64,000 nt of DNA. It comes from Actinacidiphila epipremni. GTDB taxonomy: Bacteria > Actinomycetota > Actinomycetes > Streptomycetales > Streptomycetaceae. A program made the translations under genes and the position numbers. The DNA is taken from positions 152,214 through 216,213 of the forward strand of contig NZ_JAATEJ010000012.1 of assembly GCF_012034175.1 (NCBI RefSeq), read 5' to 3'. A model generated the notes under the pieces. It did not search any database. It was not told the origin of the DNA and saw only the letters and a list, made by a program, of their open reading frames with translations. Below are positions 18,874 to 31,700 of this stretch, in pieces. Numbering within the stretch: position 1 is the first letter of the stretch; each line of letters starts with the position of its first letter.

Positions 18874-19568
18874 GCGACCCGCGCATCCACCTGGTCACCG
18901 GTGCCGGGTCCGGTATCGGCAGCGCCGTCGCCGCCCGGCTGCTGGAGCGCGGCGACGAGGTCTGGCTGCTGGCCAGGGACGCCGCGCGGGCGAAGGAGCT
19001 GGCCGCGCGGCACGAGGGCGCCCGCACCCTGGTCGGGGATCTCGCCGAGCCCGCCCGGCTGTCGTGGGCGCTCGGCCACCAGGCGCCGCCGGACCGCCTC
19101 GACTCGCTGCTGCACATCGCCGGCACCGTCGAGCTCGGCCTGGTCGGCGACCTCACGCCGAAGATCTGGCAGGAGACCCTCGCCGTCAACCTGCTGGGCC
19201 CGGCCGAGCTCACCCGCCTGCTGCTGCCCCAACTGCGGCTGTCCCGCGGCCACGTCGTCTTCGTCAACTCCACCTCGGGCCTGGCCGTCAGCGCCGAGTG
19301 GAGCGCCTACGGGGCCAGCAAGTCCGGCCTGCGCGCCCTCGCCGACGCGCTGCGCGCCGAGGAGCACCCCGCCGGGGTGCGGGTGACGTCGGTCTACCCC
19401 AGCCGCACCGCGACGCCGATGCAGCGCAAGGTCCACCAGCAGGAGGGCAAGCCCTACGACCCGGCGCGCTGGATCGCCCCCGAGTCGGTCGCCGCGACCG
19501 TGCTCGCGGCCCTGGACCTGCCGCGGGACGCCGAGCTGACCGACGTCACCGTCCGCCCCGGCCGATAA
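18870..19568 (+). CDS. Short-chain dehydrogenase/reductase
   Basis: A 232-residue classical SDR. Cofactor motif VTGAGSGIGSAVAARLL at the N-terminus, LLHIAGTVELG, catalytic Asn region AVNLLGPAELTRLLLP, Ser in FVNSTSGLAVS, and the active-site YGASKSGL. NADP preference is plausible from the basic LLARDAARAKEL after the second strand. Substrate unknown. Start GTG at 18870 overlaps the LOG gene stop by 4 bases. It belongs to the same mnmA-LOG-SDR transcription unit; the MetE-like gene follows after 56 bases. Confidence 0.9.
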   Translation: MSDPRIHLVTGAGSGIGSAVAARLLERGDEVWLLARDAARAKELAARHEGARTLVGDLAEPARLSWALGHQAPPDRLDSLLHIAGTVELGLVGDLTPKIWQETLAVNLLGPAELTRLLLPQLRLSRGHVVFVNSTSGLAVSAEWSAYGASKSGLRALADALRAEEHPAGVRVTSVYPSRTATPMQRKVHQQEGKPYDPARWIAPESVAATVLAALDLPRDAELTDVTVRPGR

Positions 19569-19624
19569 GCCCGGTGGCGGCCCGCCCGCCCGGGCGCCCC
19601 ACGCCGGCGGGCTACCCTTCCGGC

Positions 19625-20629
19625 GTGAGCAACGACCTGCACCTTCCCCCGGCCACCGGCACCGGCGTCGGCTCGATGCCCGGCACCGACGCCCGCGAGG
19701 CCGCCCGCGTCGCCACCGAGGCCCCGCAGGGCATCGCCTTCCTGCCCGAGCTGCCCGCCCGCGGCCCCGGCGCGGACATGACCGGCCGCACCCTCGGCCT
19801 GCTGGTGGAGCTCTACGCCCAGCTGGAGCCCAGCGGCTGGCGCTTCGCCGACCGGCCCGGCCGCGACACCCGCAGGGCCAGGTCGTGGCTGGGCGAGGAC
19901 CTGGACGCCGTCGAGGAGTTCACGCAAGGCTACGCGGGCCACCTCAAGGTCCAGGCCGTCGGCCCGTGGACGCTCGCCGCCGCCGTGCAGACCCGGCAGG
20001 GCGAGGCGGCGCTGCGCGACCCGGGCGCCTGCCGCGACCTCGCCGGCTCGCTCACCGAGGGCCTGGCCGCCCACCTCGCGGACGTGGCCCGGCGGGTGCC
20101 CGGCGCACAGGTCGTGCTCCAGCTCGACGAGCCGTCCCTGACGGCGGTGCTGCGCGGGCAGGTCCGCACCGCCAGCGGCTACCGCACCTACCGGGCGGTG
20201 GACCGCGCGGTCGTCGAGTCGGTGCTGCGCGACGTGGTCGCCGCGGTGGACGTGCCGGTCGTCGTCCACTCCTGCGCCCCCGAGGTGCCGTTCGCGCTGC
20301 TGCGCGCCGCGGGCGCGGCGGGGGTGTCCTTCGACTTCGGGCTGCTCACCGAGCGTGACTGGGACGCCATCGGCGAGGCGGCCGAGGCGGGCACCGCGCT
20401 GTTCGCCGGTGTCGTGCCGGGCACCGACGCCCCGTTGTCGGACCCTCCCGGTAGCGTGAGTGGTGTTCGGGCGCTGTGGCGCAGGTTGGGGCTGGCACCG
20501 GGGGCACTGGGTTCCTCCGTCGCCGTCACCCCGTCCTGCGGCCTGGCGGGGGCCACACCGGCCTACGCCCGGGCCGCTCTCGCGCACTGCGCGAAGGCGG
20601 CACGGTCGCTCGTCGACAACCCTGAGTAG
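19625..20629 (+). CDS. MetE-like (cobalamin-independent methionine synthase C-terminal domain) protein
   Basis: A 334-residue protein resembling the catalytic C-terminal half of cobalamin-independent methionine synthase, without the N-terminal half. Likely zinc ligands: VVVHSCAPEVPF (His, Cys), an acidic segment near VVLQLDEPSLTAVLRG, and TPSCGLAGATP (Cys). GTGVGSMPGTDAREA near the start is typical of this actinobacterial group. Stand-alone forms are known as core-MetE-type methyltransferases that may use methylcobalamin or another donor rather than methyl-tetrahydrofolate polyglutamate. In mycobacteria a homologue also precedes ligA (from memory). Start GTG at 19625 is six bases after TACCCT: leaderless-like. 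Confidence 0.82.
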   Translation: MSNDLHLPPATGTGVGSMPGTDAREAARVATEAPQGIAFLPELPARGPGADMTGRTLGLLVELYAQLEPSGWRFADRPGRDTRRARSWLGEDLDAVEEFTQGYAGHLKVQAVGPWTLAAAVQTRQGEAALRDPGACRDLAGSLTEGLAAHLADVARRVPGAQVVLQLDEPSLTAVLRGQVRTASGYRTYRAVDRAVVESVLRDVVAAVDVPVVVHSCAPEVPFALLRAAGAAGVSFDFGLLTERDWDAIGEAAEAGTALFAGVVPGTDAPLSDPPGSVSGVRALWRRLGLAPGALGSSVAVTPSCGLAGATPAYARAALAHCAKAARSLVDNPE

Positions 20630-22948
<2,319 letters not shown>

Positions 22949-23169
22949 ATGGCCCGGGGATGTCACCCCATCGGCCTATATCAGAATACGTCGATGTGCC
23001 TGGTCGCATTCGGGCAACCCCGGTCGATCGGTGCCCGGGACGGCACCGGCGGGCCTAGTGTTGAGACGCGCCACCGCCGCGGAGATACGTTCCGGCACCC
23101 GACGGAACTCGCCAACGGGCAGGGCGCGGTGAGACCTGCTTGCTTCACCGGGCTGTGAGAGGGACGGGC

Positions 23170-25461
23170 ATGCATTCGACGGAGAGTGCCGCAGCGACGC
23201 CGCTGCCTGCCGCCGCCGCGCCCGTCACCGCCCCGCCGCCCCCGGCGCCGTCCCTGTCCCGGTCCGTGGTGCGCACGCTGGCGCCGCCGGCCGCCGCGGC
23301 CTGCCTGGTCGCCGGCGTCGTCCGGGTGCTCGGCCACGGCCACGCGCTCTTCCCCGGCGGCACCGGCGGCTGGGGGTTCGCGATCCTGACCGGCATCATC
23401 GTCGGCCACCTGGTGGCGATGGGCCGCGACCGCTGGTGGGGCGGCACCGGATCCGGTGCCGCCCTCACGCTCGCCATGCTGCTCGTCCACGGCTGGGTGG
23501 CCGCCCTGCTGGTCAGCCTCGCCGTGGTCACCCTCGTCGGCGCCGCCCGCCGGCACCGCTGGCGGCAGGCCGTGCTCTACGGCTCCATCGACGTCCTCGG
23601 CATCAGCGCCGGCGCCGCCGTGCTGGGCCTGTGCGGCGTCCACCCGTGCGTCGAGCAGCCCTGGGACCCGCACGACTGGACGATGACCGCCGTGCCGATC
23701 GTCGCCCTCACCGCGCTGACGTACATGGCCGCGACCCGCGCCCTGCTGTGGTTCGCCTTCGCGCCGCGCGGCGACGGCCTGCCCACCGTCACCAAGGCCG
23801 CCCTCGTCCGGCAGGGCATGCTCGGCGGCGCGCTGCTCGGCATCTCCCCGCTGATCCTCGTCGTCGGCTGCGCCAAGCCCGCCCTGCTGCCGCTGTTCTC
23901 CGTGCCCCTCATCGCGCTGGACTCCACCTTGTGGATCGCCCACGCCCGCGCCGAGGAGCAGTTGCGCGACCCGCTCACCGGGCTGCCCAACCGGCAGTGG
24001 CTGCTGGAGCGCGCCTGGGCCGCGCTGGACGAGGGGCTGGAGGACTGCGAGCGCGCCGAGCCCGGCTTCCTCGCCGCGTCCGGCGGCGCCGGCTGCCACC
24101 CGCCCGAAGGGTGCGGCCGGGTCGGGCTCATCCTGATCGACCTCGACAAGTTCCGCTCCGTCAACGACACCCTCGGCCACCTCGCCGGCGACCGGCTGCT
24201 GCTCCAGGTCGCCGACCGGCTGCGGATGGCGCTGCCGCGCGGCGCGGAGGCGGCCCGGCTCGGCGGCGACGAGTTCGCCGTGCTGCTGCCCGGCTGCGAC
24301 TCCGCGACCCGCGCCCAGCGCATCGCCCGCACCCTGGTCGCCGCCCTCGCCTCGCCGCTCAGCCTCGACGGGCTGTCCCTGGTGCTGGAGGCCAGCGCCG
24401 GCGTCGCCGTCTTCCCCGACCACGCGCTGGACGCCGAGGGGCTGCTGCGCCGCGCCGACGTCGCGATGTACCAGGCCAAGCGGGACAACAGCGGCGTCGA
24501 GGTCTACGAGGCCACCCGGGACGGCAACACCCCCGACCGGCTCGGCCTGCTCGGCGATCTGCGCCGGGCGCTGGACTCCGGCGACGTCGAGCTGCACTAC
24601 CAGCCCAAGGTGCGTTTCGACGGCCGGGTGGCCGGCCTGGAGGCGCTGGTCCGCTGGGAGCACCCCGAGCGCGGCCGGGTCAGCCCCGAGGAGTTCATCA
24701 CCATGGCGGAGACGTCGGGGCTGATGCCGCTGCTCACCGAGTACGTCCTGGACACCGCGCTCAGCCAGGTCGCGCAGTGGCGGGAGATGGGCCTGGACGT
24801 GCCCGTCGCCGTCAACGTCTCGCCGCGCGACGTCCACAGCCCCGGCTTCGCCGGCCTGGTCGCCGCCCGGCTGGCCCGCCACCAGGTGCCGCCCGGCTCG
24901 CTCCAGCTGGAGATAACCGAGCACGTCCTGCTGGAGGACCCGCAGCGCGCCGCCGACACCCTGCACGGGCTGACCGGCCACGGCGTGAAGATGTCGCTGG
25001 ACGACTTCGGCACCGGCTACTCCTCGCTGGTGCACCTGCGGCGGCTGCCCGTCAGCGAGCTGAAGATCGACCGCTCGTTCGTGGCAAGGCTCGTCGTCGA
25101 CACCGAGGACGCGGAGATCGTGCGCTGCACCGTCGACCTCGCGCACTCGCTGGGCCTGATGGTCGTCGCGGAGGGCGTCGAGGACGACGAGACCTGGGAG
25201 CGGCTGCGCGACCTGCACTGCGACGCCGTGCAGGGCTGGCTGGTCGCGGCGGCGATGCCGCCGGCCGAGGCGACGAAGTGGCTGCTGGCCCGGGGCGAGC
25301 GCGGGGCGCTCCCGCCGGGCGCCCGCAAGCTCCCGGCGCTGCCCGCCGCCGAGGGCGCCCCTTCTGCCCCCTCTGCCCCGCCCGCTCCGTCCGCCGCGCC
25401 TGCCGCGTCCGCCCCGGCCGCTCCTTCCACTCCGCCCGCCGCGGCGGTCGAACGGGCCTGA
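23170..25461 (+). CDS. rmdB: Membrane GGDEF-EAL c-di-GMP protein, RmdB-like
   Basis: A 763-residue protein with a hydrophobic N-terminal third (several membrane spans, about residues 30-255), a GGDEF domain ([11 protein letters not shown] at about 364) and an EAL domain ([10 protein letters not shown] at about 490). GGDEF is intact, but the inhibitory RxxD site is replaced (PRGAE before ARLGGDEF). The EAL domain keeps its catalytic set: [31 protein letters not shown] and VAEGVE, so phosphodiesterase activity is expected. In S. coelicolor the gene after ligA is rmdB, whose product hydrolyses c-di-GMP and affects development (from memory); the symbol rests on that synteny. A Pro/Ala-rich tail follows. 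Start ATG at 23170 with GAGAGGG upstream. Confidence 0.88.
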   Translation: MHSTESAAATPLPAAAAPVTAPPPPAPSLSRSVVRTLAPPAAAACLVAGVVRVLGHGHALFPGGTGGWGFAILTGIIVGHLVAMGRDRWWGGTGSGAALTLAMLLVHGWVAALLVSLAVVTLVGAARRHRWRQAVLYGSIDVLGISAGAAVLGLCGVHPCVEQPWDPHDWTMTAVPIVALTALTYMAATRALLWFAFAPRGDGLPTVTKAALVRQGMLGGALLGISPLILVVGCAKPALLPLFSVPLIALDSTLWIAHARAEEQLRDPLTGLPNRQWLLERAWAALDEGLEDCERAEPGFLAASGGAGCHPPEGCGRVGLILIDLDKFRSVNDTLGHLAGDRLLLQVADRLRMALPRGAEAARLGGDEFAVLLPGCDSATRAQRIARTLVAALASPLSLDGLSLVLEASAGVAVFPDHALDAEGLLRRADVAMYQAKRDNSGVEVYEATRDGNTPDRLGLLGDLRRALDSGDVELHYQPKVRFDGRVAGLEALVRWEHPERGRVSPEEFITMAETSGLMPLLTEYVLDTALSQVAQWREMGLDVPVAVNVSPRDVHSPGFAGLVAARLARHQVPPGSLQLEITEHVLLEDPQRAADTLHGLTGHGVKMSLDDFGTGYSSLVHLRRLPVSELKIDRSFVARLVVDTEDAEIVRCTVDLAHSLGLMVVAEGVEDDETWERLRDLHCDAVQGWLVAAAMPPAEATKWLLARGERGALPPGARKLPALPAAEGAPSAPSAPPAPSAAPAASAPAAPSTPPAAAVERA

Positions 25462-25481
25462 GGCCGGCGCACCCCCGGGAG

Positions 25482-25490
25482 TTATCCACA
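25482..25490. promoter_or_regulatory. DnaA-box-like site (TTATCCACA) upstream of gatC
   Basis: An exact match to the strong DnaA box consensus, 21 bases after the RmdB-like stop and 95 bases before gatC. It is one of two exact matches in the window, both between genes. Confidence 0.4.
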
Positions 25491-25530
25491 GGGACGGGGA
25501 ACGGCTGCGCGGCGCGGTGTCCGCGCCCCA

Positions 25531-25536
25531 TAGGAT
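25531..25536 (+). promoter_or_regulatory. Likely -10 element of the gatCAB operon
   Basis: TAGGAT, the preferred vegetative -10 hexamer of Streptomyces, lies 41 bases before the gatC ATG. No good -35 hexamer was found at 16-19 bases upstream. It would give a leader of about 35 bases containing the GAGGA ribosome site. Confidence 0.45.
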
Positions 25537-25576
25537 TGGGGCTCACACCGTAGACGTCTCACCCGCAGAGGATCGT

Positions 25577-25870
25577 ATGAGCATCACGCGCGAGGAGGTC
25601 GCCCACCTCGGCCGGCTGGCACGGCTGGAGCTGTCCGGCGACGAGCTGGACCACTTCGCCGGGCAGCTTGACGACATCATCGGCGCGGTCGCCCGCGTCT
25701 CCGAGGTCGCCGCCGAGGACGTACCGCCGACCTCGCACCCGCTGCCGCTGACGAACGTGATGCGGGCGGACACCGTGCGCCCGTCGCTCACGCCGCAGCA
25801 GGCGCTGTCGGGCGCGCCGGCGCAGGAGCAGCAGCGCTTCAAGGTGCCGCAGATCCTCGGGGAGGACTGA
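25577..25870 (+). CDS. gatC: Asp-tRNA(Asn)/Glu-tRNA(Gln) amidotransferase subunit C
   Basis: A 97-residue subunit that tethers GatA and GatB. Typical start [22 protein letters not shown], then [15 protein letters not shown], a [16 protein letters not shown] linker and the conserved C-terminus [10 protein letters not shown]. Start ATG at 25577 with GAGGA six bases upstream. GatCAB amidates misacylated Glu-tRNA(Gln) and Asp-tRNA(Asn), which actinobacteria need because they lack a glutaminyl-tRNA synthetase. gatA follows after 5 bases. Confidence 0.96.
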   Translation: MSITREEVAHLGRLARLELSGDELDHFAGQLDDIIGAVARVSEVAAEDVPPTSHPLPLTNVMRADTVRPSLTPQQALSGAPAQEQQRFKVPQILGED

Positions 25871-25875
25871 TCGCG

Positions 25876-27365
<1,490 letters not shown>

Positions 27366-27369
<4 letters not shown>

Positions 27370-27620
27370 GCAAGAAGAGCGACACCAAGAGCGACACGAG
27401 CACCAAGGGCAAGAAGAAGGGCACGGCCGGTACGTACCTGGCCATCGGCAGCACGCTGTTCGCGGCGTTCAGCAACGCCAAGAAGGTCCGCAGCGCCCGC
27501 CACGAGGACGACACCCTGCAACTGGTCGACGGTCTGATCCGGATCGCCGCCGTCGCCACCGGCGTCGCCCTGCTGGTGCGCGAACTGCGCCGGCCGGACG
27601 ACGACGTGCTGGCCGGCTGA
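27366..27620 (+). CDS. Small predicted membrane protein between gatA and gatB
   Basis: An 84-residue protein of unknown function. The first 20 residues are rich in Lys, Ser and Thr ([17 protein letters not shown]). A hydrophobic stretch ([13 protein letters not shown], 24-36) and a second one ([15 protein letters not shown], about 57-71) could span the membrane. It begins within the gatA stop (ATGA) and ends 42 bases before gatB. I recall a similar gene at this place in other Streptomyces, so conservation of position suggests a real role, perhaps unrelated to amidation. Confidence 0.8.
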
Positions 27621-27662
27621 CGGACCGGCGATGCCAGCAGGAAGCCAGGAGGAAGAACGACT

Positions 27663-29171
27663 GTGACCGTCACGGAACTGCTGTCCTACGAGGACGCGCT
27701 CGCCGCCTACGACCCGGTGATGGGTCTTGAGGTCCATGTGGAGCTGGGCACCCGTACGAAGATGTTCTGCGGCTGCTCCACCGAGCTCGGCGCCGAGCCC
27801 AACTCGCAGGTCTGCCCCACCTGCCTGGGCCTGCCCGGCTCGCTGCCGGTGGTGAACCGGACCGGCGTGGAGTCCGCGATCAAGATCGGTCTTGCGCTGA
27901 ACTGCGAGATCGCGCAGTGGTGCCGCTTCGCCCGGAAGAACTACTTCTACCCGGACATGCCGAAGAACTTCCAGACGTCGCAGTACGACGAGCCGATCGC
28001 GTACAACGGCTACCTGGACGTCGCGCTGGAGGACGGCGAGGTCTTCCGGGTGGAGATCGAGCGCGCCCACATGGAGGAGGACACCGGCAAGTCCACCCAT
28101 GTGGGTGGCGCGACCGGCCGCATCCACGGCGCCTCGCACTCCCTGCTGGACTACAACCGGGCCGGCATCCCGCTCATCGAGATTGTCACCAAGCCCATCG
28201 AGGGCGCCGGCGCCCGCGCCCCCGAGGTGGCGCGGGCCTATGTGGCGGAGCTGCGCGAGCTCATCAAGGCGCTCGGGGTGTCCGAGGCCCGGATGGAGAT
28301 GGGCCAGATGCGCTGCGACGTCAACTTGTCGCTGCGCCCGCACGGCCAGAAGACGTTCGGCACCCGCAGCGAGACCAAGAACGTCAACTCGCTGCGCAGC
28401 GTCGAGCGCGCCGCCCGGTTCGAGGTGCAGCGGCATGCCGCGGTGCTCTCCTCCGGCGGCACGATCGTGCAGGAGACCCGGCACTTCCACGAGGAGGACG
28501 GTTCCACCACCTCCGGGCGCATCAAGGAGGAGGCGGAGGACTACCGCTACTTCCCCGAGCCCGACCTGGTGCCGGTCGCCCCGCCCCGCGAGTGGGTCGA
28601 GGAACTGCGCGCGGGCCTGCCGGAGCTGCCGCGGCTGCGCCGCAAGCGGCTCCAGGAGGAGTGGGGCATCGCCGACCACGAGATGCAGTCGGTGCTCAAC
28701 GCCGGCGCGCTCGACCTGATCCTCGCGACCATCGCGGAGGGCGCGGACGCCACCGCGGCCCGCAAGTGGTGGATGGGCGAGCTGGCGCGGCACGCCAACG
28801 AGTCCGGCGTGGAGCTGGCCGCGGTGCCCATCACCCCGGCGCAGGTCGCCCGGGTGGCGGCGCTGGTCGCGGCGGGCGACCTCAACGACAAGCTGGCCCG
28901 CCAGGTCATCGAGGGCGTGCTGGCCGGCGAGGGCGGGCCGGACGAGGTCGTGGACGCGCGCGGCCTGAAGGTGGTCTCCGACGAGGGCGCGCTCGGCGCG
29001 GCGGTGGACGACGCCATCGCGGCGAACGGCGCGATCGCCGACAAGATCCGCGGCGGCAACCTCGCGGCGGCCGGCGCGCTGATCGGCGCGGTCATGAAGG
29101 CCACCCGCGGCCAGGCGGACGCCAAGCGGGTGCGCGAGCTGGTCCTGGAAAAGCTCGGCGTCCAGGGCTGA
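27663..29171 (+). CDS. gatB: Asp-tRNA(Asn)/Glu-tRNA(Gln) amidotransferase subunit B
   Basis: A 502-residue subunit that binds the misacylated tRNA, activates it with ATP and transfers the ammonia. Landmarks: [78 protein letters not shown] and [12 protein letters not shown]. The C-terminal helical and YqeY-like tRNA-binding domains end at KLGVQG. Start GTG at 27663. Two zinc-type cysteine pairs near residues 38-58 are present. A strong terminator follows 98 bases later. Confidence 0.97.
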   Translation: MTVTELLSYEDALAAYDPVMGLEVHVELGTRTKMFCGCSTELGAEPNSQVCPTCLGLPGSLPVVNRTGVESAIKIGLALNCEIAQWCRFARKNYFYPDMPKNFQTSQYDEPIAYNGYLDVALEDGEVFRVEIERAHMEEDTGKSTHVGGATGRIHGASHSLLDYNRAGIPLIEIVTKPIEGAGARAPEVARAYVAELRELIKALGVSEARMEMGQMRCDVNLSLRPHGQKTFGTRSETKNVNSLRSVERAARFEVQRHAAVLSSGGTIVQETRHFHEEDGSTTSGRIKEEAEDYRYFPEPDLVPVAPPREWVEELRAGLPELPRLRRKRLQEEWGIADHEMQSVLNAGALDLILATIAEGADATAARKWWMGELARHANESGVELAAVPITPAQVARVAALVAAGDLNDKLARQVIEGVLAGEGGPDEVVDARGLKVVSDEGALGAAVDDAIAANGAIADKIRGGNLAAAGALIGAVMKATRGQADAKRVRELVLEKLGVQG

Positions 29172-29268
29172 GTCCGGCCCGCCGCCGAGCCGGCCGGGCA
29201 CACCGGACGGGCGCACCGACAGGGCGCACCGGCCGCCGCCCGAACCGGCCCGGCGCATAAGGCAGTTG

Positions 29269-29303
29269 TAAGGACGGCACCCCTCCCCGGGGTGCCGTCC
29301 TTA
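29269..29303 (+). terminator. Terminator of the gatCAB operon
   Basis: A perfect 15-base-pair stem: TAAGGACGGCACCCC (29269-29283), loop TCCCC, GGGGTGCCGTCCTTA (29289-29303). It is followed by TCTGCTTTTTACC, which supplies a T-rich tail. One of the clearest intrinsic terminators in the window. Confidence 0.9.
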
Positions 29304-29405
29304 TCTGCTTTTTACCCCTTGTGAGGAACGGCACGAAAGTCCCAAAGGATCATTTCCTCCTGGCAGAGTGAAGCGGACGTTCGAGCACACAGGAGCAGCT
29401 GGTTC

Positions 29406-31700
29406 ATGGCCGCACTCGCACGGTGGTGTCTGCACCGCCGCCTCCCCACCGTGCTGCTGTGGCTCGTGGCTCTCGCGGGCCTGACCGCCGCGGCCGGCGT
29501 CGCCGGCTCCGCGTACTCCCGCCACTACGAGGCGTCCGGCACCGAGTCAGGCCACGCCGCCGCACTGCTGCGCGACGCCTTCCCGGCGCAGGCCGGCGAC
29601 ACCGACACCATCGTCTGGCACACCTCGGGCCACGGCACCGTACGCGCCGCCGACGTACGCGCGCAGATGACCCAGGTCCTCGGGAAGGTCCGGCACCTGC
29701 CCGGCGTCGCCGCCGTCGACAGCCCCTACGCCCCCGCCGGCGGCGCGCAGATCAGCGCCGACGGCCGCACCGCGTACGCCTCGGTCACCTTCACGCAGGA
29801 CGCCGACGACATCCCCGCCGCCCAGGCGCGGGCCCTGGTCGACACCGCCAAGGCCGCCCAGCACGGCAACCTGCGGGTGGAACTCGGCGGGCAGGCCGTC
29901 GGCAGCACCGAGAGCGCCGGCGCCCACCTCAGCGAGGTCGTCGGCGTCGCCGTCGCGGCCGTCGTGCTGCTCATCGCCTTCGGCTCCTTCGCCGCGATGC
30001 TGCTGCCCATCGCGACCGCGCTCGTCGGCTGCGGGACCGCGTACATGGCGATCGTGCTGCTAGGCCACGCCATGACCGTCGCGGACTTCGCGCCCATGCT
30101 GGGCATGCTCATCGGGCTGGGCGTCGGCATCGACTACGCCCTCTTCATCGTCAGCCGGCACCGCAGGGGCCTGCGGCGCGGGCTGACGGTCGCCGAGGCC
30201 GCGCAGGAGGCGGTCGCCACCACCGGGCGGGCGGTGGTCTTCGCCGGCGGCACGGTGTGCGTGGCGCTGCTCGGCATGCTCGTGCTGCGGCTGGGCTTCC
30301 TCAACGGCGTCGCCGTCGCCTCCGTGCTCACCGTCCTGCTCACCGTCGCCGCGTCCATCACGCTGCTGCCCGCGCTGCTCGGCCTCATCGGCATGCGCGC
30401 CCTCAGCCGCCGCGAACGCCGGGCGCTCGCCGAGCACGGCCCGCGCCCCGAGGCACCCGGCTCCTTCGCCGCCCGCTGGTCGGCCTTCGTCGAGCGCCAC
30501 CCGCGGCTGCTCGGCGTGCTCGCGGCCGTCGTCATGGCCGTCCTGGCGCTGCCCGCGCTCACCTTGCACCTCGGCACCTCCGACCAGGGCAACGGCCCCG
30601 CGAAGGCCACCACCCGGCAGGCGTACGACCTGCTCGGCGCGGCCTTCGGGCCCGGCAGCAACGGCCCGCTCACCCTCGTCGCGACCACCGACGGCGCCCA
30701 GGCCCGGGTCGCCCTGGACCACCTGCCCGCCGTCCTGCGCGACACCCCCGGCGTCGCCTCCGCCGGCCCCGTGGAGCTGTCCGGCGGCACCGGCGTCATC
30801 ACCGTCGTGCCCGACAGCGCCCCGCAGTCCCGCGACACCTCCCAGCTCGTCCACCGGCTGCGGCACGACGTGCTGCCCGCCGCGGAGCGGGGCAGCGGGC
30901 TGCGCGTCTACGTCGGCGGCCCCACCGCCAGCTACGACGACTTCGCCGGCGTCGTCGTCGGCAAGCTCCCGCTGTTCGTCGGCAGCGTCGTGGGCCTGGG
31001 CTGCGTCCTGCTGCTGGTCGCCTTCCGCTCGGTCGGCATCCCGCTCAAGGCCGCCGCCATGAACGTCGCCGCCGTCGCGTCGTCCTTCGGCGTGGTGACG
31101 GCGATCTTCCAGCGGGGGTGGGGCAGCGAGTGGCTGGGCCTGGGCAGGGCGGGCCCGATCGAGCCGTTCCTGCCGGTCATCATGGTCTCGGTGCTGTTCG
31201 GGCTGTCCATGGACTACCAGGTCTTCCTCGTCAGCCGGATGTACGAGGAGTGGCGCGAGACCGGTGACAACTGCCGGGCGGTACGGGTCGGGCTCGCCGA
31301 GACCAGCCGGGTGATCACCTCGGCGGCGGTGATCATGATCGCGGTCTTCCTGGCGTTCGTCCTCAGCGGCGACCGGGTCATCGCGATGTTCGGCATCGGA
31401 CTGGCCGCGGCCGTCGCGCTGGACGCGTTCGTGCTGCGTACGCTGCTGGTCCCGGCGCTCATGCATGTGCTGGGCGACGCGAACTGGTGGCTGCCGGGCT
31501 GGCTGGACCGCAGGCTGCCGCGGATCAGCATCGAGGCGCCCGCGGTACGGCCGCCGCGGCCGGCCGCCGCGCCGGTCCTGGTGCCTCAGGGGGTCAGCGT
31601 CGGGTTGCCCAGCACGCCGATCGGGCAGGAGGAGTCCTGGTCGTCCGAGAGCCACTCCACGCGCAGCCGCAGCACCCCGGAGACGTCCAGGCTCGGCTGA
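29406..31700 (+). CDS. MMPL-family membrane transporter
   Basis: A 764-residue RND/MMPL-type exporter with two-fold repeated architecture: a first membrane span at about 14-32, an extracytoplasmic loop, a five-span block at about 175-335 including MLIGLGVGIDYALFIVSRHR, a second extracytoplasmic loop, and a second block with VSVLFGLSMDYQVFLVSRMYEEW. The paired GxxxDYxxF Asp-Tyr motifs are the proton-relay signature. Substrates are probably lipids or hydrophobic metabolites. Start ATG at 29406. The last ~38 codons run through the end of the convergent kinase gene, so the extreme C-terminus (after RRLPRISIEAP) is probably not conserved. Confidence 0.9.
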   Translation: MAALARWCLHRRLPTVLLWLVALAGLTAAAGVAGSAYSRHYEASGTESGHAAALLRDAFPAQAGDTDTIVWHTSGHGTVRAADVRAQMTQVLGKVRHLPGVAAVDSPYAPAGGAQISADGRTAYASVTFTQDADDIPAAQARALVDTAKAAQHGNLRVELGGQAVGSTESAGAHLSEVVGVAVAAVVLLIAFGSFAAMLLPIATALVGCGTAYMAIVLLGHAMTVADFAPMLGMLIGLGVGIDYALFIVSRHRRGLRRGLTVAEAAQEAVATTGRAVVFAGGTVCVALLGMLVLRLGFLNGVAVASVLTVLLTVAASITLLPALLGLIGMRALSRRERRALAEHGPRPEAPGSFAARWSAFVERHPRLLGVLAAVVMAVLALPALTLHLGTSDQGNGPAKATTRQAYDLLGAAFGPGSNGPLTLVATTDGAQARVALDHLPAVLRDTPGVASAGPVELSGGTGVITVVPDSAPQSRDTSQLVHRLRHDVLPAAERGSGLRVYVGGPTASYDDFAGVVVGKLPLFVGSVVGLGCVLLLVAFRSVGIPLKAAAMNVAAVASSFGVVTAIFQRGWGSEWLGLGRAGPIEPFLPVIMVSVLFGLSMDYQVFLVSRMYEEWRETGDNCRAVRVGLAETSRVITSAAVIMIAVFLAFVLSGDRVIAMFGIGLAAAVALDAFVLRTLLVPALMHVLGDANWWLPGWLDRRLPRISIEAPAVRPPRPAAAPVLVPQGVSVGLPSTPIGQEESWSSESHSTRSRSTPETSRLG

